64,000 bases of DNA from Lodderomyces elongisporus (GCF_030384665.1 NC_083680.1:157001-221000), one strand, 5' to 3'. Shown: positions 27,808 to 39,574, numbered from the stretch's first letter. Made by a program: numbers and translations. Notes: a model not told the origin generated them from the sequence alone.

Positions 27808-28394
27808 TGATAGCGCTGGTCGCAAGAAAGTCAAACTTTTGCATTAATCTTTTCTTTTAGTATCGTTTTTTTTAAAAAAAAATCTTCCTGGAATCCAACT
27901 ATACTATGCTATCAAACATGTATCTAGGCCAATTACTTTTAAATTTGTTGTATATAGGAGTGCTGTAAATAGAAATTATAAAAGACCTTGAAAAGAAATT
28001 GGGAAATTAGAATATAGGAAAGCAAGGAAATATCACTCTTTTTACTAACCTACAAAATCACAATAAAGGTAAAAGTGTTGTACCATTTAACGTAACGAAA
28101 GTTCCTGGTAAGCAAGCCAAATGCACTTTCCCAATTGTCAACTCAGTTAGAGACTAGGGCAAAACGTCGTAGCTGTATAATCAAGTTTATAGTCAGGGAC
28201 AAGGTTATGATTGTGGCTAATGACTACTTCTATCTATTTTTGAACTGTTACAAAACATTGGCATATAGGTTTACCGTCGAAATTTCTTGAAAAAATAAAA
28301 ATAAAAAAAAAAGAAAGAATAGAAGTCTAAAAATCAAAGTAACATTTCTAAAGAATGAGGAAACAAAGGCATCTATGAAAACCTCTTTAATTAA
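27808..28394. other. convergent 3' intergenic region
   Basis: 587 bp between two converging genes, long for a terminator region in this part. I see AT-rich DNA, a poly-A run at about 28293-28318, and mixed-complexity sequence at 27900-28270, but no ORF or recognisable RNA gene. A small RNA here cannot be excluded. Confidence 0.35.
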
Positions 28395-30224
28395 TCATAC
28401 CGCTTTGCCACTTAATTCTTGAATCGCCAGAGTCAAAATCCACAATTTGTAAAAAATTGCCACCTGAAGTACAGTGATACCAGCAAGAAATGTATACAAG
28501 ATTGTTTTCGATTCCATCGGCAGTCTACTCACGGCGTCGGCTACTTGGGCAACCATTGCAGCTTTCTCATCGTTTCTTTTTCTTAATCTTTCTTCTTTAT
28601 CTTTCTCTTCTTCAGCTTCTTCTTTTTCTTCTTCTTCGACTGCTGTTCTTGCCAGATCTGACGTATAAGCAACTTGACTCGACTCTTTGTGTTTTGCCAC
28701 TTCTGCTTTGACCTCTTCAATCAACTGATTAACTACCACGGTAGATCCACTGAGTGACAGTTTCTCAATAACTGATTTCATCCATGATTTACCCAGCCAG
28801 TCGATGTATTGGCTGACCAATACGTTTGTAGTATTATTTATACCCCATGAAAAAACATACCTTGTTTTGACTGCAAACGCGCCACCCAGTGGAACATCGG
28901 GAGTCTTTGTAGTTGTAGTAACTATGACATAATCGGCAAAGTTCATATGCTCAATGGTTTCTGTGACCTCGCACCGTGTCGATTTAGGACCAATCGCATA
29001 ATTTAAAGCACGCTGGTAAGTATAATCACGCTGTATTCGAGTAGGGTCTGTAGGTGATGGATGGAAGTCGGGAATCGGTGATAGCTCGGACCCATCGTGT
29101 GATTCAATAAATGCAGTTGTAAATTTTTGATCAAATAGAACAGCATAAACAAGACCAAGTGGTGCGTCAATGGTGGCTTCTGCAAGTACGGTTTCTTGTG
29201 GGATTTTATCATATTTCGGCTCAGTAGGCAGATGCTGGTTGGGGCCACGATTGGTGTAGCGGGGCTCATCATCAGATTCGTCGCTACCGTCGCTTTCGTC
29301 CAGGTTTTCATTTCCACTTTCGTCGCGTTCAACTCTATCATCTCCGTCCAAAGACATGAGATAGGACTCGATTTTTGTTTCCTCTACTGGTTCTTTTATC
29401 AGTGCTGCATAATTGCTCCACACGGTCAACATTAAATCATAAGTCTGATCTCGCGAGAGAAAAGTTGCAAATGTGTGAACACTACCTTCATCAGTATGCA
29501 CTTCAATACCATTGGGGAACAACCCCGCTGTTGAACGTTTTTCAATTTTGGTAATGTTCTCAAACTTGATCACCAAATTCGTAACCCATCCAAGTAGACT
29601 TGAATTAAAGCAAAGATAGCTCTCACTAATGTAGCACCTACCTTGAAGAAGAATCTCTCTACTTAGCGCGCAAGCAAAATCATCAAGTAGTCGATCCGTC
29701 AAGTCTAGTGACTTGAATAACTGGTGAAACTCGATATTTCTCTTCATTATGGCATATCTATATTGGGAATCTTTATAGAACTCATCGACATATAATTTAT
29801 TGTCATATTTCCTAGCAGGTGGTGATGCTGGTGATGCTGGCGCTGGTGCCGGTGCCGGTGAAGATGATTTAGCAATTGTATTCAACTCTGATGCGGAATC
29901 GAATGTGCCATCACTTATCGTTCTCTTGGACTTGCGATACGTTATAATCTTTGGCGACTTTTCGTTGATTTCATACTCCTTGAGATTCCTTAGTAGTAGT
30001 TTGGGGCTCTCATTCTCATTGTCCGTAGAGTCTTTTGATATTTGGGAATTGGCATCCTCCTTTGTTGTAAGCGGATTCAACGGAGCCTTCTGTAGTGGTA
30101 TGGAAAGTCGTTTATTGATTGGTGCTGGGTCGCCAAGCAGTTCTATTTTGGCTAGTGGAAGTGATTCCATTGAGGGTGGAAAGCAATATGACCAAGCGTC
30201 TTCGTCCTCGTTCATTTCTTGCAT
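28395..30224 (-). CDS. LAM-family sterol-transfer protein (GRAM + VASt, C-terminal anchor)
   Basis: A 609-residue ER membrane-contact-site protein. The order is: disordered N-terminus with an Ala-Pro repeat (about 120-135); GRAM/PH-like domain (about 160-275, with LLQGRCYISESYLCFNSSLLGW and FENITKIEKRSTAGLFPNGI); acidic linker (about 290-320); VASt StART-like domain (about 340-510, with RDYTYQRALNYAIGPKST, VPLGGAFAVKTRYVFSW and SQYIDWLGKSWMK); a Glu/Lys coiled coil (about 530-560); and a single transmembrane helix (about 577-600). One GRAM with one VASt domain matches yeast Lam5 and Lam6/Ltc1 more than the double-StART Ysp2/Lam4. These proteins carry ergosterol between ER and other membranes. 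Start is ATG 30224. Confidence 0.88.
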   Translation of the reverse strand: MQEMNEDEDAWSYCFPPSMESLPLAKIELLGDPAPINKRLSIPLQKAPLNPLTTKEDANSQISKDSTDNENESPKLLLRNLKEYEINEKSPKIITYRKSKRTISDGTFDSASELNTIAKSSSPAPAPAPASPASPPARKYDNKLYVDEFYKDSQYRYAIMKRNIEFHQLFKSLDLTDRLLDDFACALSREILLQGRCYISESYLCFNSSLLGWVTNLVIKFENITKIEKRSTAGLFPNGIEVHTDEGSVHTFATFLSRDQTYDLMLTVWSNYAALIKEPVEETKIESYLMSLDGDDRVERDESGNENLDESDGSDESDDEPRYTNRGPNQHLPTEPKYDKIPQETVLAEATIDAPLGLVYAVLFDQKFTTAFIESHDGSELSPIPDFHPSPTDPTRIQRDYTYQRALNYAIGPKSTRCEVTETIEHMNFADYVIVTTTTKTPDVPLGGAFAVKTRYVFSWGINNTTNVLVSQYIDWLGKSWMKSVIEKLSLSGSTVVVNQLIEEVKAEVAKHKESSQVAYTSDLARTAVEEEEKEEAEEEKDKEERLRKRNDEKAAMVAQVADAVSRLPMESKTILYTFLAGITVLQVAIFYKLWILTLAIQELSGKAV

Positions 30225-31039
30225 TTTTTTTTTGTTTCAAAATTCTGTAGAATACTTTGTTGCAATTTTGTTGCAATTTTGCTGCAATTCTGTTGAAATT
30301 GTGCTAAGTTATGATGAATTATGGTGGGTGGGGTTCTGCGCTCTATAGTCCGTAATCCGCAATGCGCAGTATTAGGAAACTAAGGCGTGGAGTCACGCGC
30401 AATACAGATCAGCAACTCGTTCCACACAGGTGCACAATTTGTGTTTCATTTTCCATGCTCTTGTGTTTTTCTTCGCTTTGTGGGGGAAATTGGAAGGGGG
30501 AAGAGAAATTAGTGGCTATACGAGATCTTTTACAGCAATTTCTTGTTTAGATTTTTTGTTCTTTTTTTTTGAAAAAATCAAACCAAGAAAAGGAAAAGGA
30601 AAAACTTCTTCCGTGATATTCTTGACTTGCATATTGGCTTTTAAGATCATTATGTGAAGATCGAACCAAATTTTTGAATATGAATTGGTATTCCATTTTT
30701 TTTTATCCTTTTTTCAGAAAAGGTAATTATACGAAAAAGAAACTTTTGACAAACAGTTATGAACGTTCCAAAAACTGTACCAATAAACCTTTAAATTTTT
30801 TCTTTTCATTCTGTTCTACTTTGCTTATTCTTTTTTTTTTTTCTTCTTTTTACCCTTTTGATCAAAAAGCTTCTCCTGCCTCCAACCACTACTTCGTGTA
30901 AGAAAAAAAAAACTCTAAAACATTATATTCCAACATGTGAAAGCAATATAACAATATAGTTCACTAAATTAAATCATAAAAAAGTCTATCTACCCAAACA
31001 ATGTATATATATATATATATTAGTTTATAATTCTATCTC
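30225..31039. promoter_or_regulatory. LAM-family gene promoter and zinc-finger gene 3' region
   Basis: 815 bp. Near the LAM gene there is a TTGCAATTTTG imperfect repeat (about 30257-30295). The rest is AT-rich with long T and A runs (30830-30843, 30902-30911) and a (TA)n run at 31005-31020 just before the zinc-finger stop codon. No gene is seen. Confidence 0.35.
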
Positions 31040-33178
31040 TTAAATGTCGCCAGGTTCACCTTCGACATAAAGACATCTTTGTTCGAGATCCTTTGTCAAT
31101 ACATGTTCACTTAACCAATCCCCAGCAATGAATCTCACGCCGCACGCTATACATACACCGCTCATAGGTAATTTCTCACCCAATGTATTGGCATTCTTCC
31201 CCTTTGGATCATCGAATTGGAAGTGCAGGTGCAACAAGTGCTTTTTGTAATCATACGGTCGATTAAAATTCTGAGTTTTGTGGTTACACATTTGCTTTGG
31301 GTAAACGCATTGAAATCTACCAACTTCATTGTGTATACGCATATGTCGAGTCAAGTCTCTGCTTATGTATTTGTCGCACACGGGACATATGGCCCCTTTG
31401 GATACGCGCTTCTTTTTCTCGTCTGGTGTGCTGCTTGTGCTGTGGTTTGATATCGATCGATATAAATCGGGTCGAAGTGAAGAAGAGGAAGAAGAAGAAT
31501 GTTCTTCTTCAATATATTTACTAATATCAAAAGCATTGACATTGCCGAGGTATGGTTTCACTTCGTGCTCCTCTTGATTATCGTGTTCATATGGTTTTTG
31601 CTCACTGGGTGAAGAATCAAATTGATCAAACGCTAATGGAGTAAAGCTACTCAAGGAAGTCCCTTCGCCAACTTGAGTCGAATGTGTTTGATTTGCAGAT
31701 ATTGATGACTCGATATTCTTCAAATAATCATCCAACGCGCTATCAAAAGCATTGACGTTTTCTGAAGAAGATTTAATCCCAGGGGAAAAGAAACTCCCAT
31801 TGTTTAAATATTCACTTTTCGGTGTGTCAAAATATCCTCTTCTTTCATTCGTTGGTGGATCCACTGAAGGTGTAAGATTAAAAGATGGGATAGATTGTTC
31901 ATTAAAGTCTATGGATTCTTGTTTCAGTTCATCGAGCGCTGGTGTAAATGCCAACTTCAGCGGCACACGTTGGTGTCCATGTCCATGACCGTGTCCGTGC
32001 CCGTGTCCGTGTCCGTGTCCATAACTGTTTGGTGTTCGGTTCCAATAGTCTGCGCCAGAATCTGAATGAGCAGAGGAGACCATTCTGTGTGATGTCATGG
32101 GTTTATTAATTCCTTCGAGAGTGAGATGGAAAGTTGGTTTCTTCTTCATGGGCCGTGCTCTACGAGTTTTTCTTGGGTCTACTTTATTCTCGGGAAACAT
32201 TGATTGTGGGTTTGCAGATATGTCATAGCTTTGTCTTCTTTCGTAGTAATGGGGTACTAGGTGGCTACCACCGTGTACCCCTTGAGCCGGAAAGGCATTT
32301 GGCATAGGTTGAGGGTAATAAGGCATGGGCTGGAGTGAAGCAGATGAATATGGCTGCTCTAGTGTGTTTGAAATAGTTGCTTGGTTTGCAGCATTTGATG
32401 TATTTGTAGGGTTTGATAAATTCAGAGAATTTGATTGAGTTGACTGGCTTGGAGGGTCCTGAACATTGGGTGCAATCGATTGGTTCTGTAGATTTTGTAG
32501 ATTCAGTGAATTTAATTGGTTCTGCAGACTCTGTGTATTGTGTGAATTTGGAGGAAACTGTCCAAAAAAACCTCCTTCGCCTACGCCTCCGCCTCTGCTT
32601 CCGCCTTTTTCTTCTTCGGGTTGATAATTAGTAGAATAGAACTGAGGGTTTGCAATCAGGTTTGAAGTTGCATGTTGATAGTTGCGTTGTTCAAAAAAGC
32701 CGTCTTGGTAATCCAAGTTGTTCTGGTGGCCACTATTAAAAGTATTGTCATTGCCACTGTTGCCATCGCCAATACCGTTGTCACCATGAACATTGGTATT
32801 GCCAATGTTGTTATCAATAAATTGTTGAATTTCTTCTTCGATGGTGTTATCGTTGTAGTAATTTTCAATTCTTGATGATGGAACCGACATGGCTGCTCTA
32901 TCAGTAAAGTATCCGTGATCGTGGTGTGAATAAGACCTACTACTATGTGCATCATTATCGAAAGATGGCTTCGTCATTGTTAAGTGTCCAGAAGACTGGT
33001 TGAGGTTCATCGGGTGTGCACTTTGGCTATTCTGATTGTGTTGATTATTCTGGATGTTTTGTACCGACTTGTGATAGTTGTTGAATAAGGATTTGGTTAG
33101 TTGTGCATGATAGTTTGCTGATTTGCCAAAGTAGCCGGCGCTCGTTGAATTTGAACGAGTTAGTTCATTCACTGTCAT
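31040..33178 (-). CDS. C2H2-type zinc-finger transcription factor A of a tandem paralogous pair
   Basis: A 712-residue protein: a long Asn/Gln/Ser-rich N-terminus (about 1-590) and a C-terminal zinc-finger module. Finger 1 is C-x2-C-x10-H-x3-H (CPVCDKYISRDLTRHMRIH), finger 2 is C-x6-C-x15-H-x4-H and contains FNRPYDYKKHLL, and finger 3 ends in Cys (CIACG...WLSEH...QRC), a C2HC shape. A Gly-His dipeptide run of about nine pairs (forward 31977-32023) precedes it. The same module recurs in the next gene, same strand, 5.4 kb upstream. The N-terminus resembles activation/condensate-prone domains of Candida morphology regulators. I cannot say which named factor this is; Bcr1 and the Zfu group are C2H2 factors of such yeasts, but I have no alignment. 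Confidence 0.82.
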   Translation of the reverse strand: MTVNELTRSNSTSAGYFGKSANYHAQLTKSLFNNYHKSVQNIQNNQHNQNSQSAHPMNLNQSSGHLTMTKPSFDNDAHSSRSYSHHDHGYFTDRAAMSVPSSRIENYYNDNTIEEEIQQFIDNNIGNTNVHGDNGIGDGNSGNDNTFNSGHQNNLDYQDGFFEQRNYQHATSNLIANPQFYSTNYQPEEEKGGSRGGGVGEGGFFGQFPPNSHNTQSLQNQLNSLNLQNLQNQSIAPNVQDPPSQSTQSNSLNLSNPTNTSNAANQATISNTLEQPYSSASLQPMPYYPQPMPNAFPAQGVHGGSHLVPHYYERRQSYDISANPQSMFPENKVDPRKTRRARPMKKKPTFHLTLEGINKPMTSHRMVSSAHSDSGADYWNRTPNSYGHGHGHGHGHGHGHGHQRVPLKLAFTPALDELKQESIDFNEQSIPSFNLTPSVDPPTNERRGYFDTPKSEYLNNGSFFSPGIKSSSENVNAFDSALDDYLKNIESSISANQTHSTQVGEGTSLSSFTPLAFDQFDSSPSEQKPYEHDNQEEHEVKPYLGNVNAFDISKYIEEEHSSSSSSSLRPDLYRSISNHSTSSTPDEKKKRVSKGAICPVCDKYISRDLTRHMRIHNEVGRFQCVYPKQMCNHKTQNFNRPYDYKKHLLHLHFQFDDPKGKNANTLGEKLPMSGVCIACGVRFIAGDWLSEHVLTKDLEQRCLYVEGEPGDI
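31977..32023 (-). repeat. Gly-His coding hexanucleotide repeat
   Basis: About eight near-identical 6-bp units (CCGTGT on the forward strand, with CCATGT, CCATGA and CCGTGC variants) encode alternating Gly-His on the minus strand inside zinc-finger gene A. Repeat length may vary between strains. Confidence 0.8.
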
Positions 33179-33421
33179 TTTGTAATCTCATAAATATAAA
33201 GTACGATGGGTGGAGAAAGGGATGACCACGCCGTATTGTTCTTGTAATATGTGTTTTGGAAACTTGTTACTCTTGGCCTTGCTCTTGTATCTATTGAAAA
33301 AAAGGGGGGGACAGGGGAAAGTGTGCAAGTGAATTATATGCAAGGTGCAAGGTGTAAGGTACGAGGACTGAAGGGTAAGGAGGGGGGGAAAAGAAATACA
33401 GGAAGGGGTAGTATAATTAAT

Positions 33422-33520
33422 TATAGTGGTAGTGGTGGTAGTGGTGGTAGTGGTGGTGGTGGTGGTGGTGGTGATAATCGTGGTGGTAGTGGTAGTGGTA
33501 TTATTGATGGTGGTGGTGTG
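33422..33520 (+). repeat. GGT/AGT trinucleotide-type repeat
   Basis: Imperfect tandem GGTAGT and GGT units, roughly 100 bp, located 245-340 bp upstream of zinc-finger gene A. Confidence 0.75.
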
Positions 33521-34925
33521 TATAGTAGTTGTTCTTGCTAGTTTTTGATTAATTGGTTGCAGTAGATAAATGCTTGTCTCGATTGATAGTATAAAATGGG
33601 AAAAACTTCTTGGGTTGTGATATCTTCTTGTCGCTTGTTTGGTGAGACTGAAATTATCAGACTCATTATAGTTTTAATGGTGGCTGAGAGATATTTGAAT
33701 TTTATTAAATTTTTTTTTTTTTTATTATTATTTTTATTTTTCTTTTTTTTCCATCCTTACTTTCTTCTCTCTCTATATCTATTTCTCTCTCACTTATTCG
33801 CCTTCTTGCAGTTCTTGTTTCATTTTTTTCCCTCCACTGTGTTTCTGGTCTTTAATGCCGAGTATAAACTTTTGCTTTTCTCCGTTGCTATAAACTGAGA
33901 GAAGAATAAGATTTTACTGTATATGTTTTGATAGTGGTTGAGTGGTCAAGTGTGAGATTTTTTGAATGTAAATTTAATTGATGGGAAGAGAAGTAATTAA
34001 GCGAAGATGTATGATAATGTACGATCAAGCATGATTGTGTGCAAACAGTTGCACAGTCCATTTAACGTAAATTACAAAATATAATACTGTCAATATAATA
34101 TTTACCTTACAAACCGTACACTGTAATTAAAGCTGGCATAATTTGACACTAGTGAAGTCAGAACATTGGCATATTTTATTCTTCAACTTGAAAATGTGTT
34201 TAGTGAGGAAGAGGTAAAGTTTACCAAACATAAGCACGATCTAACTTTTCAAAAGACAATACCTAGCAGAAAAAGGAACAAAAGAATAAACGAGTCAAAA
34301 AGTAAAAGAGTAAATAATAATCTAGCTGAATAAAGCCATTAAGTCCTTGATGATAGAAACAAAAAAAAAACAATTGATGTCATTAACTATACAACTGGTT
34401 TGAGACATAAAGCTTTTGATAAGGGAATAAAAGAGAAAGAGAAAGATTGGGAGCATGAAGCATAAGAAGAGGCTTCAATGAACGAAATGTATACGGCGAT
34501 AGTCATCCATCAGATTATTAAATGACATACTACATGAAAGCTATTGCCAAGCTCTACTTGCTCATTTCTCTGTAAACCTTACCTCACCATCCTCTTTCTC
34601 TTTCTTCTCCTTCTTCTTCTTCTTCTTCTTCTCACTTCGAAGCCTGACATGCTGCATAGAGATAAACGAAAAAAGATGAAGAAACAATTTTGGTTAAACT
34701 GGCTGAATTAAAGTTTGATCGATCTCTGTTTCGTTGGTTTTACCCTTTTATTTTATTTCTCTACTACCCATTTGACTCTAATTTGGCCCATTGTTTTGGT
34801 GTATGTATCCAAGTTTTAAGTTAGTACCAGTTTATTCTCAAACAGATTTTTTTCTAACCAAAAAAAGGAAGGTTGGAGCAAATGGCGAAGTTAAAGTAGA
34901 AGCAATCTTTTGGAAGAAAGAGAGG

Positions 34926-34928
<3 letters not shown>

Positions 34929-34956
<28 letters not shown>
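34929..34956 (+). repeat. (AG)14 dinucleotide repeat
   Basis: Uninterrupted AG repeat of 14 units in the long upstream region of zinc-finger gene A. Confidence 0.9.
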
Positions 34957-34960
<4 letters not shown>

Positions 34961-35021
34961 GAAGATAATGATAAGAAATGGAGTATTGGTAATTACATGA
35001 CCAGCATTGGTCTAGTGTATT

Positions 35022-35051
35022 CCAAGACTCCTGGAATATTTGGAGTCTTGG
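35022..35051. other. perfect 10-bp inverted repeat with 10-nt loop
   Basis: CCAAGACTCC at 35022-35031 and its exact reverse complement GGAGTCTTGG at 35042-35051, separated by TGGAATATTT. It could form a cruciform or RNA hairpin, or be a palindromic protein site. It stands out in an otherwise repetitive region. Confidence 0.8.
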
Positions 35052-35134
35052 TCGTTTGAAATAATCACTCAATCATACGATGCAGGTCTGATTATAGTCA
35101 TGGCATATATAAAGAATGTTTTGTTGGAGGAAAA

Positions 35135-35138
35135 GAAA

Positions 35139-35169
<31 letters not shown>
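35135..35169 (+). repeat. GAAAAA hexanucleotide repeat
   Basis: Four to five GAAAAA units followed by a poly-A run. Confidence 0.8.
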
Positions 35170-38100
35170 GTGAATTGAATTAAAACCAAATATAAAATAA
35201 AATAAAAGGTTGCTTTTCTTGCGTATTGCCATGTTCTTTGTAGTGAAAATTGTTTATTTTTAAAAAGAAAATTGGAAAGAACATTGGTTGTTAATTCCAT
35301 AAATGTGAATGTGTTTGGAGATATAGTAAGTTCCTTTTGGTGCGGAATAAATAAATAGGCTAAGACTTTTTCCTTACTCTAACCTTTATATTACTAATGA
35401 ATGGGTTGTACTTTTGTACAAAAGAATATTTTAATTATATTACCAAGTTACACTACCTCCTGTGGTATACAATTTCTAAGCTGAAATAAAACTTCTAAAC
35501 CAGAAAAAAAAAAAAATTAGAATTTACTTTGACACTCTGACGAAGAGATTATGCTGACTGGTTAATGGTATTTCTAGTGGCTATTACCAAACACCTCTTC
35601 TTTTCTTTCTTCTATTTTTTTTTGTCCATGTCATATGCTTTTTTATTTGTTTATCTTTTTGTTGGCAAACTGACACAATACACGCATGTTCGGATTTCCG
35701 TAGATATTTACATTAGTTAGTATAAGTAGTTATCTCTACAAAGTTATGAAATTGAATTCAAAGGTTTCTTCAAACATGAGAATAAGCTCACAACCAATTT
35801 TGTTTTTAAACTGGCGGATTTATGATCAAGCTACATACTTCCTCACATATTCTTTGTTGTCTTGATGCATTGCAAAAAAAAAAAAGATAATAATGAACCA
35901 AGCTATAAATACCAGTCGAAATTTGTGGGTCTTTTTTTTTGTCCTGTTTATCTTTGTTACAACATACCTCTTTGATTTTTCCTTCTTCTTCCTTTTCCTT
36001 TTCCTTCTTCTTCTTCTAGTGCTCTTTCTGTTGATGGGAGAGATTGAAAAGCAATCTGTCAAATGCAAATTTTTATGCACACTAACAAAGCCAGCAAAGT
36101 TCTGAACCTCGTTTTCTTCTAGATTTGTGGGATTTGCCAGATCTTCTAATAATGTATAGTAATTATATCTGTATTCTCTTTTTGGTCTCTCTGCTTGTTG
36201 GTGCCATAGACATGATCTAGTACTGTTAAGAATAAATAGATTTAAGAAAAAAACGCATCATTTATTTTGATGTATTAAAAGCCATAAAATATCCTAAGAA
36301 ACTTCAAAGACTACTATAATTTAAATGGTGTTTAGGAAAGATACATTTAAATCAACTATATTTTTAGACATCATCTAGACTTCATCTAGAACAGCATTCA
36401 AGGATTTTCAGGAGCAATTGCTCTTGATTGTAAGAGAGGTTCTTTCTATTGTCTCTCAAAATAGTTTCTTTCTTTTTTTTTAGTGTGGAACACCAGCCAC
36501 AACTCCACAAAGTGCTTTTGATTGGAAGTTTATTCGTTTATTCTTTGCTTCATCTAACTCCCCGTTTTTAGACATACACTACATCTACATCCTACAGTCC
36601 TTTATCCATGGTATATATATATATATATATTTGAAATTTCCAATTTAAACTGTATTGAACAAAAGATTATTCCCCTGTTTGGCTCATATTTTGCTAGCAT
36701 CTCTACCATCCCCATTTCACCACCTCCACCGTATACAGACGCAACATTACCCTGTAGTTAAAAGAAAAGGGCATCCAGTGTGTCTCTTCTATAAAGCACT
36801 CTTTGCTGTTAAATATTTGTCTTGCTCTTGTGTGATTTCTCTTCTCTCTCGAGAGCTAAACAAATTGTGTTAGGCGGCTTTGCGTTTCATTCGCAAAGTA
36901 GAGAGGAGTAGACATTAAGAAAGAATTCTAGAAAAAAACAAACAATGTACAGGCAAATTGTTGACCAAGAATAAAGAAGGTTTCTCACCATTTTTAACTA
37001 AGTTATATTGGCTAGAGAGATAGTGTATAACGGCAAATGCAATATTCCAAAGTAAAGACTTAAACAAGTGTGACAAAAATAAACAATACATCCTTATCTC
37101 GTTTTTCTTTTAATTTTGTTTTTTTTTTGTTTTTTTTTTTTACAAGATGTCAAAAGTAGCGTGTCGAAATTGAAAAGCCCAACAATATGGAGAGATGGTA
37201 AAAATAGGGAAGAAGTCGGATGTAAATCCCGATACTTATCCGAGAATTACAATCTAACTATGAAAAAAAAAAACATTCACGTATAGCGACAACAAGATCT
37301 TCAACGTTACATTTATGCCACTAAAACTATTTCTTTTTCTTCCTCCTCCTCCTCCTCCTCCTCCTTCTCCATTGCGGTCGCCCACCCGGTAGAGACTGGT
37401 GAAGTATAAGGACTTTCAAAAAGGACATATTTGGGAACAAGCCTCCCCAACAAAATAAATATACAATATCGTATGCAAGGTCGGTATACTCAAATACAGA
37501 TACTTTCATCCACATTCCATTATTTAAAATTGACAGCTTCGTTTTCCTTTCTTTTTGTTATTTGATATTCTTTTATATGGTTATCTGGGGCAGACGTATA
37601 CATTGAACAAGCCTGGAGTAAGACGTGTATGTACAACAGTGCACTTATGCAATAATGCAGCTATGCAATTGCGCATGATTGACAAGGGAAACGGGAAAAA
37701 AAAACAATCAGCCAACCACCTAAGCAAACAGGAGAAGAAGAAGAAGAAGAAGAAGAATAAAAATAAGGAATTAAATATATGTATATAAGTATTATACAGT
37801 TATCAAGACTACATAACCATCATAAAGCTCTTGTTCTCTTTTTTGTAGAATCAGAAAAAAAAAAAGATAATTAAAGTTTAGAAACAATAATGAATATAAT
37901 ATGCGATGCAAAACAAGTGATGTCACGTTAAGCACAGAATATACTTACTCCAATCTGTTTGCAAGTGGTGAATGAATGTTGAAGGAATGTTGAAGGAATG
38001 TTGACTACATTATTCGAAAATGCGTGTTCTTGCTTATAGTGCTTGTATTGCTTTGGAATACATCAACGTTAGTTCAAAAAATTATACTCTTTGGTACTAG

Positions 38101-38545
38101 CTATTAGATATTTGAAAGGAGGAGAGGGAGGTGAGGTTAGTAACTGAAATTGGTAGTGCGCATTCAAGTATAGAATTTTAAAACTAAATGTTGATTGTTA
38201 AGGGTCTTGTAAGAGTTCAAAACCTCCAGCTATTTGAAATGCAAACAGAATAGAAAGAATAAAGATATACACAATTGAGAAATTAGGTACTTAGTGGCTA
38301 TGCACATTTATTTTCTCTCGATATAGTCAAGCATTTCTCGAAATAATCATCTTTTCCTATACTACTCTATATGTTCATGTTTCCACTAAATATATTCCAG
38401 TTTATATTAATAATATAAATATAACATATGTATATAAAGATGCTACACCCAAGAACTATAGCCTTGCCTGACCCCGACAATTTCTCCCTACCCCAATACA
38501 CTCGCTTCATCTCTCTCTCTCTCTCTCTCTATTTTGTGCTCTATT

Positions 38546-39574
38546 TCAAATCTCCAACAAGTGGCATCTCCTACTCAAGTCTTCTACAAGTATGTGTTCA
38601 CTCAACCATACGCTGGCAAGAAATCTTATTCCACAGGGACACGTGCCCCAAGAGTTCAACTTGTCACTTAGGTTGTGCAATCTCTTGATATCGGGATCGT
38701 CAAATTGGAAATGTCGATTTAGCAAGTGCTTTTTGTAATCATAAGGTCTATTGAATCGTCCCAGCTTATGCCGGCATTGCAATTTGGGGAACTTGCAAGT
38801 AAATCTTGCTTCAACTTGATGCGTTCGCATATGTCGCGACATATCTCTAGTAATTCTCTTGCCGCAAATCTCACAAACCTTGTGGTCAACAAACCGGTGC
38901 TCAACCAAAGGGAGTGGTAATAGACTATTGGAGTTGACTAGGGTAGTCATGTCAGGATACTGAGCAACATCTATATTATTAGGTACGGGAATATTAGCTA
39001 TAGGGGGTGGAGGAGACAGTTGGAGAAGTTGTTGTTGTTGTTGCTGTTGTTGTTGCTGCTGCAAATGATGTTGCAAAAACACGGGGTACGTCTGAAGTGG
39101 AAACACTTGGGGTCTATTGGGCTGTGACAAGATGGAAGGTGACGATGACAGTCTTCCAAAGCTGATTGCATTTGGGTTTGAGTAGGAGTTCAAGCTCAGT
39201 TGCGAAGATGTTGTTTGTCCCTGACTATAGTACTGGAGATGTTGTGGGATATGATGCTGGTGATAATTACCATCAAGGCCAGCTTCGTACCCTGTAGGAA
39301 TCTGAGTTGGAACATCATTACCATCAATACTTGAACTTGTTTTACTTTGTGGTGCTCCCCAATTGGTCGTCATCACCATCATATTGTTTTGCGTTTGCCC
39401 CAGAAACACAGGAGGTGCAGAAGCTATACTTGAATGTTGAGCAAGATGAGCAGGAACCATTGAAGGAGAGTGCACCTCTGGTTCTTCTTCAGTAGTTGCT
39501 AATTGTTGACTTTCCTGCAAATGTACGGGAAGCATGCTGAAATGTTGGGGTTGTTGCAGGGGTTGATACTGCAG

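Larger units (their letters stand above)
33179..38545. promoter_or_regulatory. 5.4-kb gene-free region upstream of zinc-finger gene A
   Basis: No convincing ORF with an ATG start and natural composition on either strand. The sequence is AT-rich and full of simple repeats: GGT/AGT units at 33422-33520, (AG)14 at 34929-34956, GAAAAA units at 35135-35169, (TA)n at 36610-36630, CCT units at 37341-37365, AAG units at 37735-37756, GAATGTTGAAG units at 37975-38007 and (TC)n at 38512-38531. A perfect 10-bp inverted repeat is at 35022-35051. The length suggests a complex promoter, long 5' leader or non-coding transcript. Confidence 0.5.
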
